From: Pantoea piersonii
GTDB lineage: Bacteria; Pseudomonadota; Gammaproteobacteria; Enterobacterales; Enterobacteriaceae
DNA: 64,000 nucleotides
Assembly (NCBI RefSeq): GCF_003612015.1
Contig: NZ_RARB01000001.1
Span: 806,001-870,000, forward strand
Reading direction: 5' to 3'
Position 1 is the first letter of the stretch; every line of letters begins with the position of its first letter. This document shows, piece after piece, positions 1 to 9,470 of the stretch. The position numbers and the translations under genes were made by a program. Below the pieces are notes generated by a model. The model ran no database searches. It saw nothing but the letters and a program-made list of their open reading frames with translations, and was not told the DNA's origin.

Positions 1-1
1 G

Positions 2-982
2 CAGCTGAGCGCGGGAGAAATCTTCGTCACCGATCACGCCAATGCTGCGCGCACCCAGCTCTACAGCCTGCACAGCAATGACTGGGACGATGAGCTGCTG
101 CGGCTGTTCCAGCTGCCGCGCGCCGCGCTCCCGACCATTGTGCCGTCGGCCAGCGAGCAGGGCGCGGTAGCGATTAGCGCGATACCCGGTCTGGCGCCGG
201 GCACACCGATCCTGTCGCGCATCGGCGACTCCCATGCGGCGCTGCAGGCACAGCGCCGCGGCGATGAGGAGGTCGTAAAAGCGACCTACGGCACCGGCTC
301 CTCTCTGATGATGTCGATGGCGTCGCCACTGCTGACCGACAACGGGCTCAGCACGACCGTGGCCTGGCACGACGGCGCGCTGCGCTTCGCCTTCGAAGGC
401 AATATCACCCATACCGGCTCCGGCGCGGCCTGGCTGGGCAAAATGCTCGGCATTCAGGACCCGCGCGAGCTGACCGCGCTGGCGCAAACCACGGATCACA
501 ATCAGGGCATCTATTTTGTGCCGGCGCTCTCCGGGCTGGGCGCGCCCTGGTGGGATCTTCGGGCGCGCGGCATGGTATGCGGCCTGACCGACGCCGCCAC
601 GCCCGCGGTGCTGGCGCGCGTGGCGCTGGAGTCGATCGTCTTTCAGATCGCTGACGTTTTTTTCGCTATGGAGCAGGCGAGCGGCCAGCGGCTGTCGGCG
701 CTCTGCGTGGACGGCAGCGCGACCGCCAACGACTGGCTGATGCAGCTGCAGGCGGATGTGCTGCAACGCCCGTTGCTGCGCGCGCCGACGGCGGAGGTCT
801 CGGCGCTCGGCGCGGCGCTGCTGGCGGGCAAAGTGCTGGGATGGTGGCAGCAGGGCAGCGAAATGCAGGCGCTGCAGGGTGGCACGCGCGTAGAGCCGCG
901 TACCGAACTGGCGCAGGCGATGCGGGAGAATTACCAGGGCTGGGTTGAGGCGGTGGCGCGCTGCCGGTTTCAGCCGGCGTGA
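2..982 (+). CDS. FGGY-family carbohydrate kinase, 5' end outside window
   Basis: C-terminal part of a sugar or polyol kinase that phosphorylates its substrate with ATP in the cytoplasm. The frame is open from base 2, so the first residues of the visible part (a TDHANAARTQLY stretch) lie upstream of the first GTG at 140 and the gene begins before the window. A GDSHAAL motif supplies the likely catalytic Asp, YGTGSSLM is the ATP-binding turn, and VDGSATANDWLMQLQADVL matches the second FGGY signature, with Ser-Ala where many members have Gly-Ser. The sequence resembles the glycerol kinase branch, but the substrate cannot be deduced. No partner gene is visible in this window. Confidence 0.85.
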   Translation, partial: QLSAGEIFVTDHANAARTQLYSLHSNDWDDELLRLFQLPRAALPTIVPSASEQGAVAISAIPGLAPGTPILSRIGDSHAALQAQRRGDEEVVKATYGTGSSLMMSMASPLLTDNGLSTTVAWHDGALRFAFEGNITHTGSGAAWLGKMLGIQDPRELTALAQTTDHNQGIYFVPALSGLGAPWWDLRARGMVCGLTDAATPAVLARVALESIVFQIADVFFAMEQASGQRLSALCVDGSATANDWLMQLQADVLQRPLLRAPTAEVSALGAALLAGKVLGWWQQGSEMQALQGGTRVEPRTELAQAMRENYQGWVEAVARCRFQPA

Positions 983-1180
983 ATGTTAGCCAGGGAGACA
1001 GGGCGTGTAAAAGAGGAGGCGCCGTTGCAGAGGCAGCTGCCGGGTCACGGACGTTTCGGCCGATCGCAAAGACCGCATAACGCATCCCTGCGCCTCGGCG
1101 CGGGCCGTCCCTGGCCCACGACGCTTTGCTCTTCGGCTGAAACGTCCTTTCCCTTTTGGTATCCGCGCGGTGTTGGGCTA

Positions 1181-2305
1181 TCAGGCCCGGCGCGCTTCCT
1201 GCTCGTCGTTCTCGGCGCGCAGCATCTCTACTGGCGGTATACGGCCGCCGCTGAACTCTACCTGACGGATCGGGAAGGCGAAGCGGATATCGCGCTGCTC
1301 CAGCGCCGCCATCAGCTGCAGGTTAATCTCCTGCTGAATATCCATATATTTGTTGTAGTCGGCGTCGAGCACGAAATAGACCACTTCGAAGGTCAGCTTT
1401 GAATCCTCAAAAGCGAAAAAATGGGCGCGGTCGAAGCGGGTCAGTTCAATGCCCTGAATAATCGACTTCACCAGATCGCTGACTTCTCGCACCTGCGCGG
1501 AAGGCGTGCCGTAGCTCAGCCCGAAACGAAACAGGATGCGTCGCTGCTGCATGCGCTTGTAGTTATGGATCGTCTGCTGCAACAGAATGGTATTCGAACA
1601 GACGATCTGCTCGCCGCTCAGGCTGCGCAGGCGGGTGGTCTTCAGGCCGATATGCTCGATGGAGCCGGCGATATCGCCGAACACGATAAAATCGCCATGC
1701 TCGAAAGGCTTGTCAAAGCCAATCGCCAGCGAGGCGAAGACGTCGCTCAGCACCGTCTGGATCGCCAGCGCGATGGCGATACCGCCCACGCCGAGACTCG
1801 CCACCAGCGCGGTAATATTGATGCCCATATTCGACAGAATAGCGAGCAGCATCATTACCCAGACCACCACGCGCAGCAGAATGCCGAGGATTACCGTGGT
1901 CACCGGATTACGGACGTGCAGCGGATCGCGCAGCAGATTATGCAGCCACAGACGGATGCCGCAGTCGATCCACATGGCGAGCTGAACGGCGAACGCCAGG
2001 AACCAGCCATGGGAAATAAACGCGTTCCAGCTGGGAGGCACGTCGATAAAGCGCAGGGCGATCAGCAGCGAAAAAATCAGCAGCAGCAGCTGGCTGGTGC
2101 TGCGCAGGATCTCCACCAGAATCGAGGTGAGGCGCACGTGGCGATCTTCGCTGTAGCGCGCGATGCGACCGGAGATAAAACGGATAGCGCTGCGCAACAG
2201 CCAGTAGATCACCAGCGTTCCCGCTACCACGATAGCGCTGTTGATCCAGAACGTTTCATTTAGAAAAAGACGTTGAAAAAAGCCAGATGAGAGCCATTTT
2301 TCCAT
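1181..2305 (-). CDS. MscS-family mechanosensitive channel
   Basis: Inner-membrane channel of the MscS superfamily that opens under membrane tension. The N-terminal third contains several hydrophobic helices, followed by a Gly/Ala-rich pore-helix region (LVASLGVGGIAIALAIQTVLSDVFASL split over that stretch) and a cytoplasmic beta domain beginning near GDFIVFGDIAGSIEHIGL. The start is placed at the ATG at 2305, which follows AGGAG by 9 bases; an upstream in-frame TTG at 2350 has no comparable site. About 374 residues, close to the YbdG/YnaI size range, but I cannot assign a specific paralogue. It stands alone, with its stop about 200 bases from the kinase stop. Confidence 0.88.
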   Translation of the reverse strand: MEKWLSSGFFQRLFLNETFWINSAIVVAGTLVIYWLLRSAIRFISGRIARYSEDRHVRLTSILVEILRSTSQLLLLIFSLLIALRFIDVPPSWNAFISHGWFLAFAVQLAMWIDCGIRLWLHNLLRDPLHVRNPVTTVILGILLRVVVWVMMLLAILSNMGINITALVASLGVGGIAIALAIQTVLSDVFASLAIGFDKPFEHGDFIVFGDIAGSIEHIGLKTTRLRSLSGEQIVCSNTILLQQTIHNYKRMQQRRILFRFGLSYGTPSAQVREVSDLVKSIIQGIELTRFDRAHFFAFEDSKLTFEVVYFVLDADYNKYMDIQQEINLQLMAALEQRDIRFAFPIRQVEFSGGRIPPVEMLRAENDEQEARRA

Positions 2306-2400
2306 GGGGACGTTTCTCCTTGCCCGGAGGCGATTTAAAAAAGAGAGCAAGGAGAAGCATAGCCTGGATGCGCCTGGGGGCAGCGCAAATCACTGAATAA

Positions 2401-3135
2401 TTACTGAAATCGATTCGCTTTATCGCGCGCCAGGCGCTCAAGGGCGAAGATTACCTGCTGCAGCTGACGCTCCTGCAGCGGCTCTATCGCGGTAAAGCGG
2501 AAGCTGAGACGCGGCGTTACGCGCGTTTCGTTTTTGCTGCTCACCACGCTGCGCTCACCGATATGCAGCAGCTGCGCGCCCACCTCGAACTGACCATATT
2601 CGCCCAGCTCAACCCGCAGATTTTTAAACTTGTCGCCGCTGTTCAGCCCATCCGGCAACGCCTCGTCCACCAGCACGCCGATGCCGCCCAGCGAGAGATC
2701 CTGCAGGCGAAAACGCACCTTTTTGCCGTTGGGCCACTCGCTGTGGCAGTAAAAGGTCGGCTCCAGCGGGGCGGAGATGCGGAAAAACTCCCGGCGCTGA
2801 ATTTGCCACAGCAGCTCAGGCAGCGGCGCGCTAAAGGCGGGAAGACCTTCAAAAAGCGTTTTCTCCAGCCCGGCCAGGCTGAACTCCACCCTGGCACCAT
2901 GGGTTTCAGCAGAGATGCTGACGTCGTGGCTGGAAAGGATATATTCGTTGTCGAGATTATTGCTGCCAAGATCGAAGATAATGCGTTCCTGGTCGGCGTC
3001 CAGCATACGGCTGATAAACTGACCGCGTGAAAAAGTGACCATCAAGGGCGTCTGAAAACGTAGTAAATCTTTCATCACGCCTAAAACCGCCAGCGTGCCA
3101 CGTTTGAGATACTGTTCTTTATCGGCTTCTTTCAC
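2401..3135 (-). CDS. ycgR: Flagellar brake protein YcgR (PilZ, c-di-GMP effector)
   Basis: Cytoplasmic c-di-GMP receptor that slows flagellar rotation when bound to the dinucleotide. The protein has an N-terminal YcgR domain (about residues 1-110) and a C-terminal PilZ domain. The c-di-GMP-binding RxxxR motif is visible as QRREFFRI and the second motif as DLSLGGIG. Length (244 residues) matches E. coli YcgR. The gene lies beside ymgE and treA, the order seen in E. coli. A near-consensus sigma-28 promoter sits about 60 bases upstream, as expected of a late flagellar gene, although no flagellar structural genes are in this window. Confidence 0.95.
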   Translation of the reverse strand: MKEADKEQYLKRGTLAVLGVMKDLLRFQTPLMVTFSRGQFISRMLDADQERIIFDLGSNNLDNEYILSSHDVSISAETHGARVEFSLAGLEKTLFEGLPAFSAPLPELLWQIQRREFFRISAPLEPTFYCHSEWPNGKKVRFRLQDLSLGGIGVLVDEALPDGLNSGDKFKNLRVELGEYGQFEVGAQLLHIGERSVVSSKNETRVTPRLSFRFTAIEPLQERQLQQVIFALERLARDKANRFQ

Positions 3136-3192
3136 TTACTGGCTCCAAAAGAGGGTAAAGTTGCGGTTCGTTAATCCTTTATTCTCTGACCG

Positions 3193-3219
3193 TTATCGGC
3201 GTCCCCTGGCGAAGCTTTA
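3193..3219 (-). promoter_or_regulatory. Sigma-28 (FliA) promoter for ycgR
   Basis: On the minus strand the bases read TAAAGCTT, then 11 bases, then GCCGATAA. The enteric FliA consensus is TAAAGTTT-N11-GCCGATAA, so only one base of the -35 differs. Transcription would start near 3186, about 50 bases before the ycgR ATG. Class 3 flagellar control of ycgR is established in E. coli; here it rests on the motif match. Confidence 0.85.
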
Positions 3220-3272
3220 GGTTTTTAAGTCAATTTTTTGCATCGGTTTTTGCTGCAGATGAGAATTTCCTG

Positions 3273-3281
3273 TCTATACTT
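3273..3281 (+). promoter_or_regulatory. Sigma-S type extended -10 for ymgE
   Basis: TCTATACTT matches the sigma-S preferred KCTAYACTT -10 element exactly, about 64 bases upstream of ymgE. No good -35 hexamer precedes it, which is common for sigma-S promoters. The call is a motif match only. Confidence 0.5.
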
Positions 3282-3344
3282 ACTTTTGTAATTCTCCTGA
3301 TTAATCAGGCGGTCACAACCTAAACAAAAAGGAAGGAGTAGTCG

Positions 3345-3593
3345 ATGGGTATCATTTCATGGATCATCTTTGGTTTAATCGCCGGTATTCTCGCTAAATG
3401 GATCATGCCGGGTCGCGATGGCGGCGGTTTTATCGTAACGGTGATCCTGGGGATCATTGGTGCGGTAGTCGGCGGCTGGATCAGTACCCTGTTCGGCTTC
3501 GGCAGAGTAGACGGCTTTAACTTCGGCAGCTTTGTGGTTGCGGTAATCGGCGCCATTGTCGTGCTGTTTATCTACCGTAAAGTCCGTAGCTGA
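3345..3593 (+). CDS. ymgE: GlsB/YeaQ/YmgE family stress-response membrane protein
   Basis: Small inner-membrane protein of 82 residues with three hydrophobic, glycine-rich segments (IISWIIFGLIAGILAKWIM; a GGGF segment continuing into a VILGIIGAVVGGW helix; and a C-terminal helix ending FIYRKVRS). It belongs to the transglycosylase-associated protein family, whose biochemical role is unknown. The AAGGAAGGAG ribosome binding site lies 5-10 bases before the ATG. Its position between ycgR and treA is the same as ymgE in E. coli, which is why that symbol is used. A sigma-S type -10 upstream fits general stress induction. Confidence 0.9.
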   Translation: MGIISWIIFGLIAGILAKWIMPGRDGGGFIVTVILGIIGAVVGGWISTLFGFGRVDGFNFGSFVVAVIGAIVVLFIYRKVRS

Positions 3594-3615
3594 CACGCGT
3601 AGCGTAAGAACTGCA

Positions 3616-3642
3616 ACGGGACGACGTAGTCGTCCCGTTTTA
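3616..3642 (+). terminator. Rho-independent terminator of ymgE
   Basis: A perfect 10-bp stem (ACGGGACGAC / GTCGTCCCGT) with a three-base loop is followed by TTTTACTTTTT. It lies 23 bases after the ymgE stop. Confidence 0.9.
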
Positions 3643-3829
3643 CTTTTTCTGCCAGAAAACCTTTCCCGCCAGTCCCCGCAGCAAGCGCTTTTCTCCCCAG
3701 CAGCAATAGCCTCCCGCACCAAAATAGGACGATCGGTCAGGTTAGCCGCCTTAATTTCAGGGTTTGTTAAATGAGAGCAGGGTGCAAAGGGAAAGGGAAG
3801 AGCGCCGGAGCGCCCTTCGCCTGAGCGGG

Positions 3830-5515
3830 TTATTTCGCCGCCGTGGTAGCCTGAGGGATATCCTTCACGCTGTTGCAGGTTTTATCTTTCGGGCAGTACT
3901 TGTCGAGCAGCATCAGCGTAACGCCGTTGGTCCAGCCGAAGCCGTCCTGCAGCGGATATTCGCCGCCGCCGCCGCCGCCGAGGTTCGGCCCGTCTACCAC
4001 ATACTTCTCGACCAGCTTCTGCTCTTTGTCATAGGTGGTTTGCACGTTCTGCAGGAAGCGCAGGCCGACCTGCTGCGCCAGCTGCGGCTTGTTGTAGTGC
4101 TCCAGACCTTCCACCGCGACCCACTGCAGCGGTGCCCAGCCGTTAGGCGCATCCCACTGCTGGCCGTTATTTACCGTGGTGGTGAGCAGCCCGCCCGCTT
4201 TCAGCAGCTGCTTCTCTACCGCCGAGGCGGTGCGATCGGCCTGCTTGTCGCTGGCCAGCTGCATATAGAGCGGGAAGAGCGTCGCAGCGGTCAGCTGCGG
4301 ACTGACCTGGCGCGTTTTGATATTGTAGTCGGCGTACCAGCCCTGTTTGTCATCCCACAGATAGCGATTCACCGCCGCCTGACGCTTTTCCGCCAGGTCG
4401 GCATAGTGTTTCGCCTTATCCTGCTGCTTGTCGAGCCGGTACGCTTTGGCGAGCGTCTGCTCCAGATGGAACATCAGGCTGTTAAGATCGACCGGCGCCA
4501 GCTGAGTGGTGCGAATCGAGGCGATATTATGCGCGTCGCTGAACCAGCGTGAGCTGAAGTCCCAGCCGGAAGCCGCACCGGCGCGCAGATCGCGGTACAG
4601 CTCGCCTTTATCACGCTGCGGCGCTTTCTTCGCGGTATTGACGTCATCCAGCCAGGATTCGGTACGCGGCGCGTCGCGCGAATCCCAGTAGCGGTTGAGC
4701 AGGGTGCCGTCCGTCAGTTTAATCACGCGCTTGCTCGCCTGTCCGGCGGCAACGCTGTCGCTGTCCGCCATCCAGTAGTCATACTCTTTCTGCAGCTGCG
4801 GCAGGTATTTGCTGTAGGCCGCGTCGCCCTCGTGCGTCGCCAGCAGGTCAACCATCAGGCTGAAGAACGGCGGCTGGGAGCGGCTGAGATAGTAGCTGCG
4901 GTTGCCGTTGGGAATATGGCCGTAGGTATCCAGTTCCCACGCGAAGTTATCAATCATATCCTGCACGCGATCCCAGTGGCCGCTCTCCGCCAGACCGAGC
5001 ATGGTGAAATAGCTGTCCCAGTAATAAACCTCGCGGAAGCGGCCGCCCGGCACGACGTAAGGCTTCGGCAGCGGCAGCAGCGAATCATAGCGCCCGGCGC
5101 TTTTAGCGGTACGCGTCAGCACCGGCCAGAGGCCGTCAATATGCGCGCGCAGGCTCTGTCCGGCAGGCGGCACATACTTTTCGCCAGCGGCGGGCAGAGT
5201 AAAGTTGCTGGCGACGAAACGCTTAAGATCGAAATTGCGCTGATTTTTCTGCATCTGCCAGTCCGCCAGAATTGACGCAGGGTCGAACTTTGGCACCGCG
5301 TCGGCGAAGGTTTTCTGATCGGGGTAGAACTGAGCCTGCTGCACCGCGTTAAACAACGGGCCAAGCCGCACGTCCGGTGGCTGCGGCTGGCTGCTGAGCA
5401 TACGTGAGTTATCGTCTGCGTGCGCTGCCAGCGCAGGCAAACCCAGCAGCAGAGTCAGCACCACTGGCGCGACTCCCTGACGCCCAAGAGGCGCGGTTAC
5501 GACAGTTTTTTTCAT
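3830..5515 (-). CDS. treA: Periplasmic alpha,alpha-trehalase
   Basis: Glycoside hydrolase family 37 enzyme that splits trehalose into two glucose molecules in the periplasm, allowing use of external trehalose under osmotic stress. The start is the ATG at 5515, preceded by AAGGAGA; it opens a basic-hydrophobic signal peptide that ends at AAHADD (about residue 33). Trehalase signature 1 is visible as [14 protein letters not shown] and signature 2 as [10 protein letters not shown]; the glycine-rich [16 protein letters not shown] stretch near the end is also typical. The product of 561 residues matches E. coli TreA. The gene is monocistronic and divergent from ghrA. Confidence 0.96.
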   Translation of the reverse strand: MKKTVVTAPLGRQGVAPVVLTLLLGLPALAAHADDNSRMLSSQPQPPDVRLGPLFNAVQQAQFYPDQKTFADAVPKFDPASILADWQMQKNQRNFDLKRFVASNFTLPAAGEKYVPPAGQSLRAHIDGLWPVLTRTAKSAGRYDSLLPLPKPYVVPGGRFREVYYWDSYFTMLGLAESGHWDRVQDMIDNFAWELDTYGHIPNGNRSYYLSRSQPPFFSLMVDLLATHEGDAAYSKYLPQLQKEYDYWMADSDSVAAGQASKRVIKLTDGTLLNRYWDSRDAPRTESWLDDVNTAKKAPQRDKGELYRDLRAGAASGWDFSSRWFSDAHNIASIRTTQLAPVDLNSLMFHLEQTLAKAYRLDKQQDKAKHYADLAEKRQAAVNRYLWDDKQGWYADYNIKTRQVSPQLTAATLFPLYMQLASDKQADRTASAVEKQLLKAGGLLTTTVNNGQQWDAPNGWAPLQWVAVEGLEHYNKPQLAQQVGLRFLQNVQTTYDKEQKLVEKYVVDGPNLGGGGGGEYPLQDGFGWTNGVTLMLLDKYCPKDKTCNSVKDIPQATTAAK

Positions 5516-5565
5516 CGGTTTTTCTCCTTGTCCGAAAGGCGGCCGCGCGTAACGCATTGACCACT

Positions 5566-5581
5566 CGACTAACTTTAGTCG
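5566..5581. promoter_or_regulatory. Inverted repeat in the treA-ghrA divergent region
   Basis: CGACTAACTTTAGTCG is a perfect 7-bp inverted repeat with a two-base centre, about 50 bases upstream of the treA start. It could be an operator for treA or simply a small hairpin. No regulator can be named. Confidence 0.3.
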
Positions 5582-5717
5582 TAATCTCACAACCTGGCGC
5601 GGCGACGCTGTGGAAATGTGAAGCAGCCCAGGAGTGCGTCAGACGGACAAAAGGCGGTTTTTGCTTGCCCTGACGCCGCTTTTACCGGAGGCTGAGGGCA
5701 AAAAAAAGAGGGGTAAA

Positions 5718-6659
5718 ATGGATATTATCTGGTATCACCCGTCTCAGGACGGCGAGGTCTGGCTGGAAGGCATGCGGCGGCGTCTGCCGCAGGCGCACGT
5801 ACGACGCTGGCAGCCGGGCGACGACGCACCCGCTGACTATGCCATTGTGCGTCAGCCGCCGCGCGAGCTGCTGGCGGCGCGGCAGGGGCTGCGCGGCGTG
5901 TTTGCGATGGGTGCAGGCGTGGATGACATTCTCGCTCAGCTGGCGCGCTACCCTGACATGCTGCCGCAGTCGGTGCCGCTGGTACGGCTGGAGGATAGCG
6001 GCATGGCGCGGCAGATGCAGGAGTATGCGGTGTGCTGCGTGCTCGGCTGGTTCCGTCGCTTCGACGACTACCGTCGACAGCAGCAGCAGGCGCAGTGGCA
6101 ACCCCTGCCGCCGGTAGCGCGCGAGGCGTTCAGCGTCGGCGTGCTCGGCGCGGGCGTGCTGGGAGTAAGCGTCATCGAGGCCCTTAAGCCCTGGGGCTTC
6201 CCGCTGCGCGTCTGGAGCCGTTCGCCAAAGCAGATCGCAGGCGTAGAGAGCTTTGCCGGACGCGAGACGCTCAATGACTTTCTGCGCGGTGCGCAGGTGA
6301 TTATCAATTTGCTGCCCACCACGGCGGAAACCCTCAACCTGTTTAACGCCGATACGCTGAGCCAGCTGCCGCAGCACGCCTGTTTCCTGAATATGGCGCG
6401 CGGCGCGCAGGTGGTGGAGAGGGATCTGCTGGCGGCGCTGGAGAGCGGGCAGCTGCGCGCCGCCGCGCTGGATGTGTTCCAGCAGGAGCCGCTGCCGCAG
6501 GATAACCCGCTGTGGCGTCATCCGCGCGTCACCGTTACCCCGCATATTGCGGCATTAACGCTGACGGATGAGGCGATGGACGCCATTACGCGCGCCATCG
6601 GCGCCATTGAGGCGGGCGGCCAGCCGTCGGGCTGCGTCGATCGCCAGCGCGGCTACTGA
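5718..6659 (+). CDS. ghrA: Glyoxylate/hydroxypyruvate reductase A
   Basis: D-isomer-specific 2-hydroxyacid dehydrogenase that reduces glyoxylate to glycolate and hydroxypyruvate to glycerate with NADPH. The nucleotide-binding Rossmann motif is [12 protein letters not shown] in the middle, followed by catalytic-region motifs [24 protein letters not shown], and the His-containing [12 protein letters not shown]. The ATG at 5718 follows AGAGGGG; 313 residues agrees with the E. coli enzyme (312). It leads a rightward cluster with ycdX and ycdY, as in E. coli. Confidence 0.94.
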   Translation: MDIIWYHPSQDGEVWLEGMRRRLPQAHVRRWQPGDDAPADYAIVRQPPRELLAARQGLRGVFAMGAGVDDILAQLARYPDMLPQSVPLVRLEDSGMARQMQEYAVCCVLGWFRRFDDYRRQQQQAQWQPLPPVAREAFSVGVLGAGVLGVSVIEALKPWGFPLRVWSRSPKQIAGVESFAGRETLNDFLRGAQVIINLLPTTAETLNLFNADTLSQLPQHACFLNMARGAQVVERDLLAALESGQLRAAALDVFQQEPLPQDNPLWRHPRVTVTPHIAALTLTDEAMDAITRAIGAIEAGGQPSGCVDRQRGY

Positions 6660-6712
6660 TTATTCCGGTTAACTTATTTCCCGCCCGGTCGGGCGGCGTG
6701 AAGGAGAAGATG

Positions 6713-7450
6713 ATGTACCCTGTTGATTTACACATGCACACCGTCGCCAGCACCCATGCCTACAGTACCCTGCATGACTATGTCGCGCAGGCGAAAAACA
6801 ACAGCATCCGGCTGTTCGCCATCACCGATCACGGCCCCGATATGGCCGACGCGCCGCACTACTGGCACTTCGTTAATATGAAAATCTGGCCGCGCGTCAT
6901 TGACGGCGTCGGCATTCTGCGCGGTATCGAGGCGAATATTAAAAACCAGCAGGGCGAAATTGACTGCTCCGGCCCGATGCTCGATTCGCTGGATCTGATT
7001 ATCGCTGGATTTCACGAGCCGGTTTACGCGCCGCGTGACAAGAGCCATCACACCGATGCGATGATCGCCACCATGGCGAACGGCGTGGCGCATATTATCA
7101 GCCACCCAGGCAACCCGAAATTCCCGGTGGATATCCGCGCCATCGCCGAGGCGGCGGCGCACTACAACGTGGCGCTGGAGATCAACAACTCCTCGTTTAC
7201 CACCTCGCGCCCCGGCAGCGAGCCGAACTGCCGCGCCATTGCCGAAGCGGTGCGCGACGCGGGCGGCAAGCTCGCCTTTGGTTCCGATTCCCATACCGCC
7301 TTTACGCTGGGGAATTTTGAGCACTGTCTGCGCATCACGCGCGAAGTGGATTTTCCTGAAGATCGCGTGTTAAATGTCACGCCGCGCCGCCTGCTCGATT
7401 TCCTTGAGCAGCGCACCGGCAAGCAGATTGCCGAACTGGCGGATTTCTAA
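6713..7450 (+). CDS. ycdX: PHP-domain phosphatase YcdX
   Basis: Metal-dependent hydrolase of the PHP superfamily with a trinuclear zinc site; in E. coli it has phosphatase activity and affects swarming. Metal ligands are visible in DLHMHT near the N terminus, ITDHGPDM, the HISHPGNP stretch and GSDSHT near the end. Two adjacent ATGs follow AAGGAGA; the second (6713) gives a [10 protein letters not shown] start and 245 residues, identical in length to the E. coli protein. It is followed after 23 bases by ycdY, its known partner. Confidence 0.93.
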   Translation: MYPVDLHMHTVASTHAYSTLHDYVAQAKNNSIRLFAITDHGPDMADAPHYWHFVNMKIWPRVIDGVGILRGIEANIKNQQGEIDCSGPMLDSLDLIIAGFHEPVYAPRDKSHHTDAMIATMANGVAHIISHPGNPKFPVDIRAIAEAAAHYNVALEINNSSFTTSRPGSEPNCRAIAEAVRDAGGKLAFGSDSHTAFTLGNFEHCLRITREVDFPEDRVLNVTPRRLLDFLEQRTGKQIAELADF

Positions 7451-7473
7451 CCCTTTTACCTCTGGAATAGTGC

Positions 7474-8046
7474 ATGAACGAGTTTTCCATTCTGTGCCGC
7501 GTCATCGGCTCTCTGTTTAACCGTCAGCCGCAGGATCCGTTGCTGGTCCCGCTGTTTACGCTGCTGCGCGAGGGCAAACTTGGCGCGCAATGGCCGCTGG
7601 AGCAGGATGAGCTGCTGCAGCGTCTGCAGCAAAACAGCGATCCGCAGGCGCTGGCGGCGGATTACAATGCGCTGTTTGTCGGCCCCGACTGTAGCGTCCC
7701 GCCTTACGCCTCTCAGTGGCCGGAGGGCAAGCCAGAGCCGGAGGTGCGTGCTTTTCTCGCCTCGCGCGGTATGCCGCTCAGCGACGCGCCAGCTGACCAT
7801 TTCGGCGTGCTGATGCTGGCGGCTTCCTGGCTGGAAGATCAGTCGGCGGAAGATGAAAGCGAGGCGCAGTTTGCCCTGTTCGATAGCTATCTGCTGCCCT
7901 GGTGCGGCGCGTTTCTCGGCAAGGTCGAGGCACACGCCACCACGCCCTTCTACCGCACGCTGGCGGCGCTGAGCCGCGAGGCTATTCAGGCGATGTGGGA
8001 TGAGCTTAATGAAGCCGCCGGAGACGACGGCGAAGATCAGGTCTAA
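7474..8046 (+). CDS. ycdY: TorD-family chaperone YcdY
   Basis: Helical chaperone of the TorD/DmsD type. In E. coli YcdY associates with YcdX and raises its activity, and both affect swarming. This protein has 190 residues and the acidic helical composition of the family, with a conserved YNALFVGP stretch near residue 65 and an FDSYLLPWCGAFLGKVE stretch near residue 130. It overlaps nothing and closes the ghrA-ycdX-ycdY cluster; the CoA transferase converges on it after 12 bases. Confidence 0.9.
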   Translation: MNEFSILCRVIGSLFNRQPQDPLLVPLFTLLREGKLGAQWPLEQDELLQRLQQNSDPQALAADYNALFVGPDCSVPPYASQWPEGKPEPEVRAFLASRGMPLSDAPADHFGVLMLAASWLEDQSAEDESEAQFALFDSYLLPWCGAFLGKVEAHATTPFYRTLAALSREAIQAMWDELNEAAGDDGEDQV

Positions 8047-8058
8047 CTCAGCCCGGTT

Positions 8059-9423
8059 TTACCAGCGCGCCGGATGCCTGCCCGGCGCACAGCCCGGCGT
8101 CGCGCAGAGCTGCGGCGTGCCGGGCAGTCGTGCGGCGGCGCGCAGACGTTCACCCACTCCCCATGGCGTAAGTTCCACCATCGGCAGCGTATCGTGCTGA
8201 TGCGCGAGGATGCCCGCTGAGGGGCTCTTTTCCCGGCTGGGATGCTGCTGCAACAGCAGGGCGGTGCGCGCCAGCGACAGTCGCGCCTGAACGCCATAGC
8301 CGCTTGCGCGGCGCTGGCGTAACCCCTCCAGCGCCGCGGCGGCCATCAGATAGCCCGTTGCGTGATCCAGCGCCTGAACCGGCAGAGGCGTCGGCGTCTC
8401 GCGTCCTGACCAGCGCATGCCGCTATCGGCGATGCCGCACGCCATCTGCACCAGACTGTCGAAGCCGCGGCGGTTGCGCCAGGGACCGCGCCAGCCCCAG
8501 GCATTAAGGCCGATATCGACCAGGCCCGGCGACAGCGTCGCGCGCGTTTCAGCGTCAAACCCCAGCTGCTCCAGCGCGTCGGCGCGATAGCCATGCACCA
8601 GCAGATCGGCCTGTTCCAGCAGCTCGCGCAGCGTCTCGCGGCCCGCGGCCGTTTTAAAATCGACCACGGCGCGCCGTTTGCCGCAGGTAATCTCTTCATC
8701 CAGCGTCGGCTCGTGCCAGCCGGGCGGATCGATACGCAGTACCTCCGCGCCCAGGCTGGCGAGAAAACGCGTCGCGACCGGCCCGGCGATAACGCGTGTC
8801 AGATCTAAAACGCGCACGCCGAGCAGCGGTCGGGCAGCAGGCATCGGCCAGCGGCGCGCCGGGGCGGCGACGCCGCGTTGCCAGTCGATCAGCGGCTCTT
8901 CGCGCACCGCCTGACCTTGCGGATGCTGTTGCCACTGCTGTTCGCTGCGCATCTGCGCGGCGCAGCCGCCCGCATCGACAATCGCCTGCTCCAGCGCGCC
9001 AGCCTGCCAGCGCGCCACCTGGTGCGCCAGCGCGTCGCGGTCGGGCTGCTTTCCCAGCACGCGCGTCATCGCCGCGCGGTGATGTGGCGCATTGGTATGC
9101 AGGCGGATCCAGCCGTCGGCGCTGCGATAATCCCCGGCAAAAGCGTCCCAGAGCGCGGGCGCAGGGCGGTTGCGGGGAACAAAGCTGCTCTGAAACCAGC
9201 GCGAGGCGAGGCGCACGTTCACGCTGACCGGCTGGTCACTGCCGATAAAATCCGCCGTCGCCTGCGTCGCCAGTCCGATGCTGGCGGCGGCCAGTTCACT
9301 GACGGCAAAGGCGGATGAGAAGGTGGCAGTATCGAGAAAAGTGGGTGCGGCGGTTACGTCATCAGAGCCACGCAATCCTTGCCGCAGCTGCTGCCACAGT
9401 GACGCGGCGAGCTGATAATCCAT
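8059..9423 (-). CDS. CoA transferase family III (CaiB/BaiF) protein with unusual domain order
   Basis: Family III CoA transferases move CoA between carboxylic acids through an Asp-bound intermediate. The characteristic opening (GVRVLDLTRVIAGPVATRFL, then GAEVLRIDPPG) normally lies in the first 40 residues, but here it begins near residue 204, after a region that resembles the small domain of the same family (DGWIRLHTNAPHHRAAM). The protein is 454 residues instead of about 400. The catalytic Asp is hard to place: GFDSLVQMACGI lies downstream of the opening. Substrate unknown. The gene is monocistronic. Homologues with this layout exist in enterics as far as I recall, so it is probably a real family variant and not a rearrangement in this strain. 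Confidence 0.8.
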   Translation of the reverse strand: MDYQLAASLWQQLRQGLRGSDDVTAAPTFLDTATFSSAFAVSELAAASIGLATQATADFIGSDQPVSVNVRLASRWFQSSFVPRNRPAPALWDAFAGDYRSADGWIRLHTNAPHHRAAMTRVLGKQPDRDALAHQVARWQAGALEQAIVDAGGCAAQMRSEQQWQQHPQGQAVREEPLIDWQRGVAAPARRWPMPAARPLLGVRVLDLTRVIAGPVATRFLASLGAEVLRIDPPGWHEPTLDEEITCGKRRAVVDFKTAAGRETLRELLEQADLLVHGYRADALEQLGFDAETRATLSPGLVDIGLNAWGWRGPWRNRRGFDSLVQMACGIADSGMRWSGRETPTPLPVQALDHATGYLMAAAALEGLRQRRASGYGVQARLSLARTALLLQQHPSREKSPSAGILAHQHDTLPMVELTPWGVGERLRAAARLPGTPQLCATPGCAPGRHPARW

Positions 9424-9470
9424 AATGGTTCTCCAGAAACAGACGGTATTCAGAGCATAGCACCGCTTTT

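Noticed and set aside
3957-3981. CCG-repeat in the treA 3' region as a microsatellite
   Set aside because: It encodes a run of glycines that is a normal feature of bacterial trehalases near the second signature.
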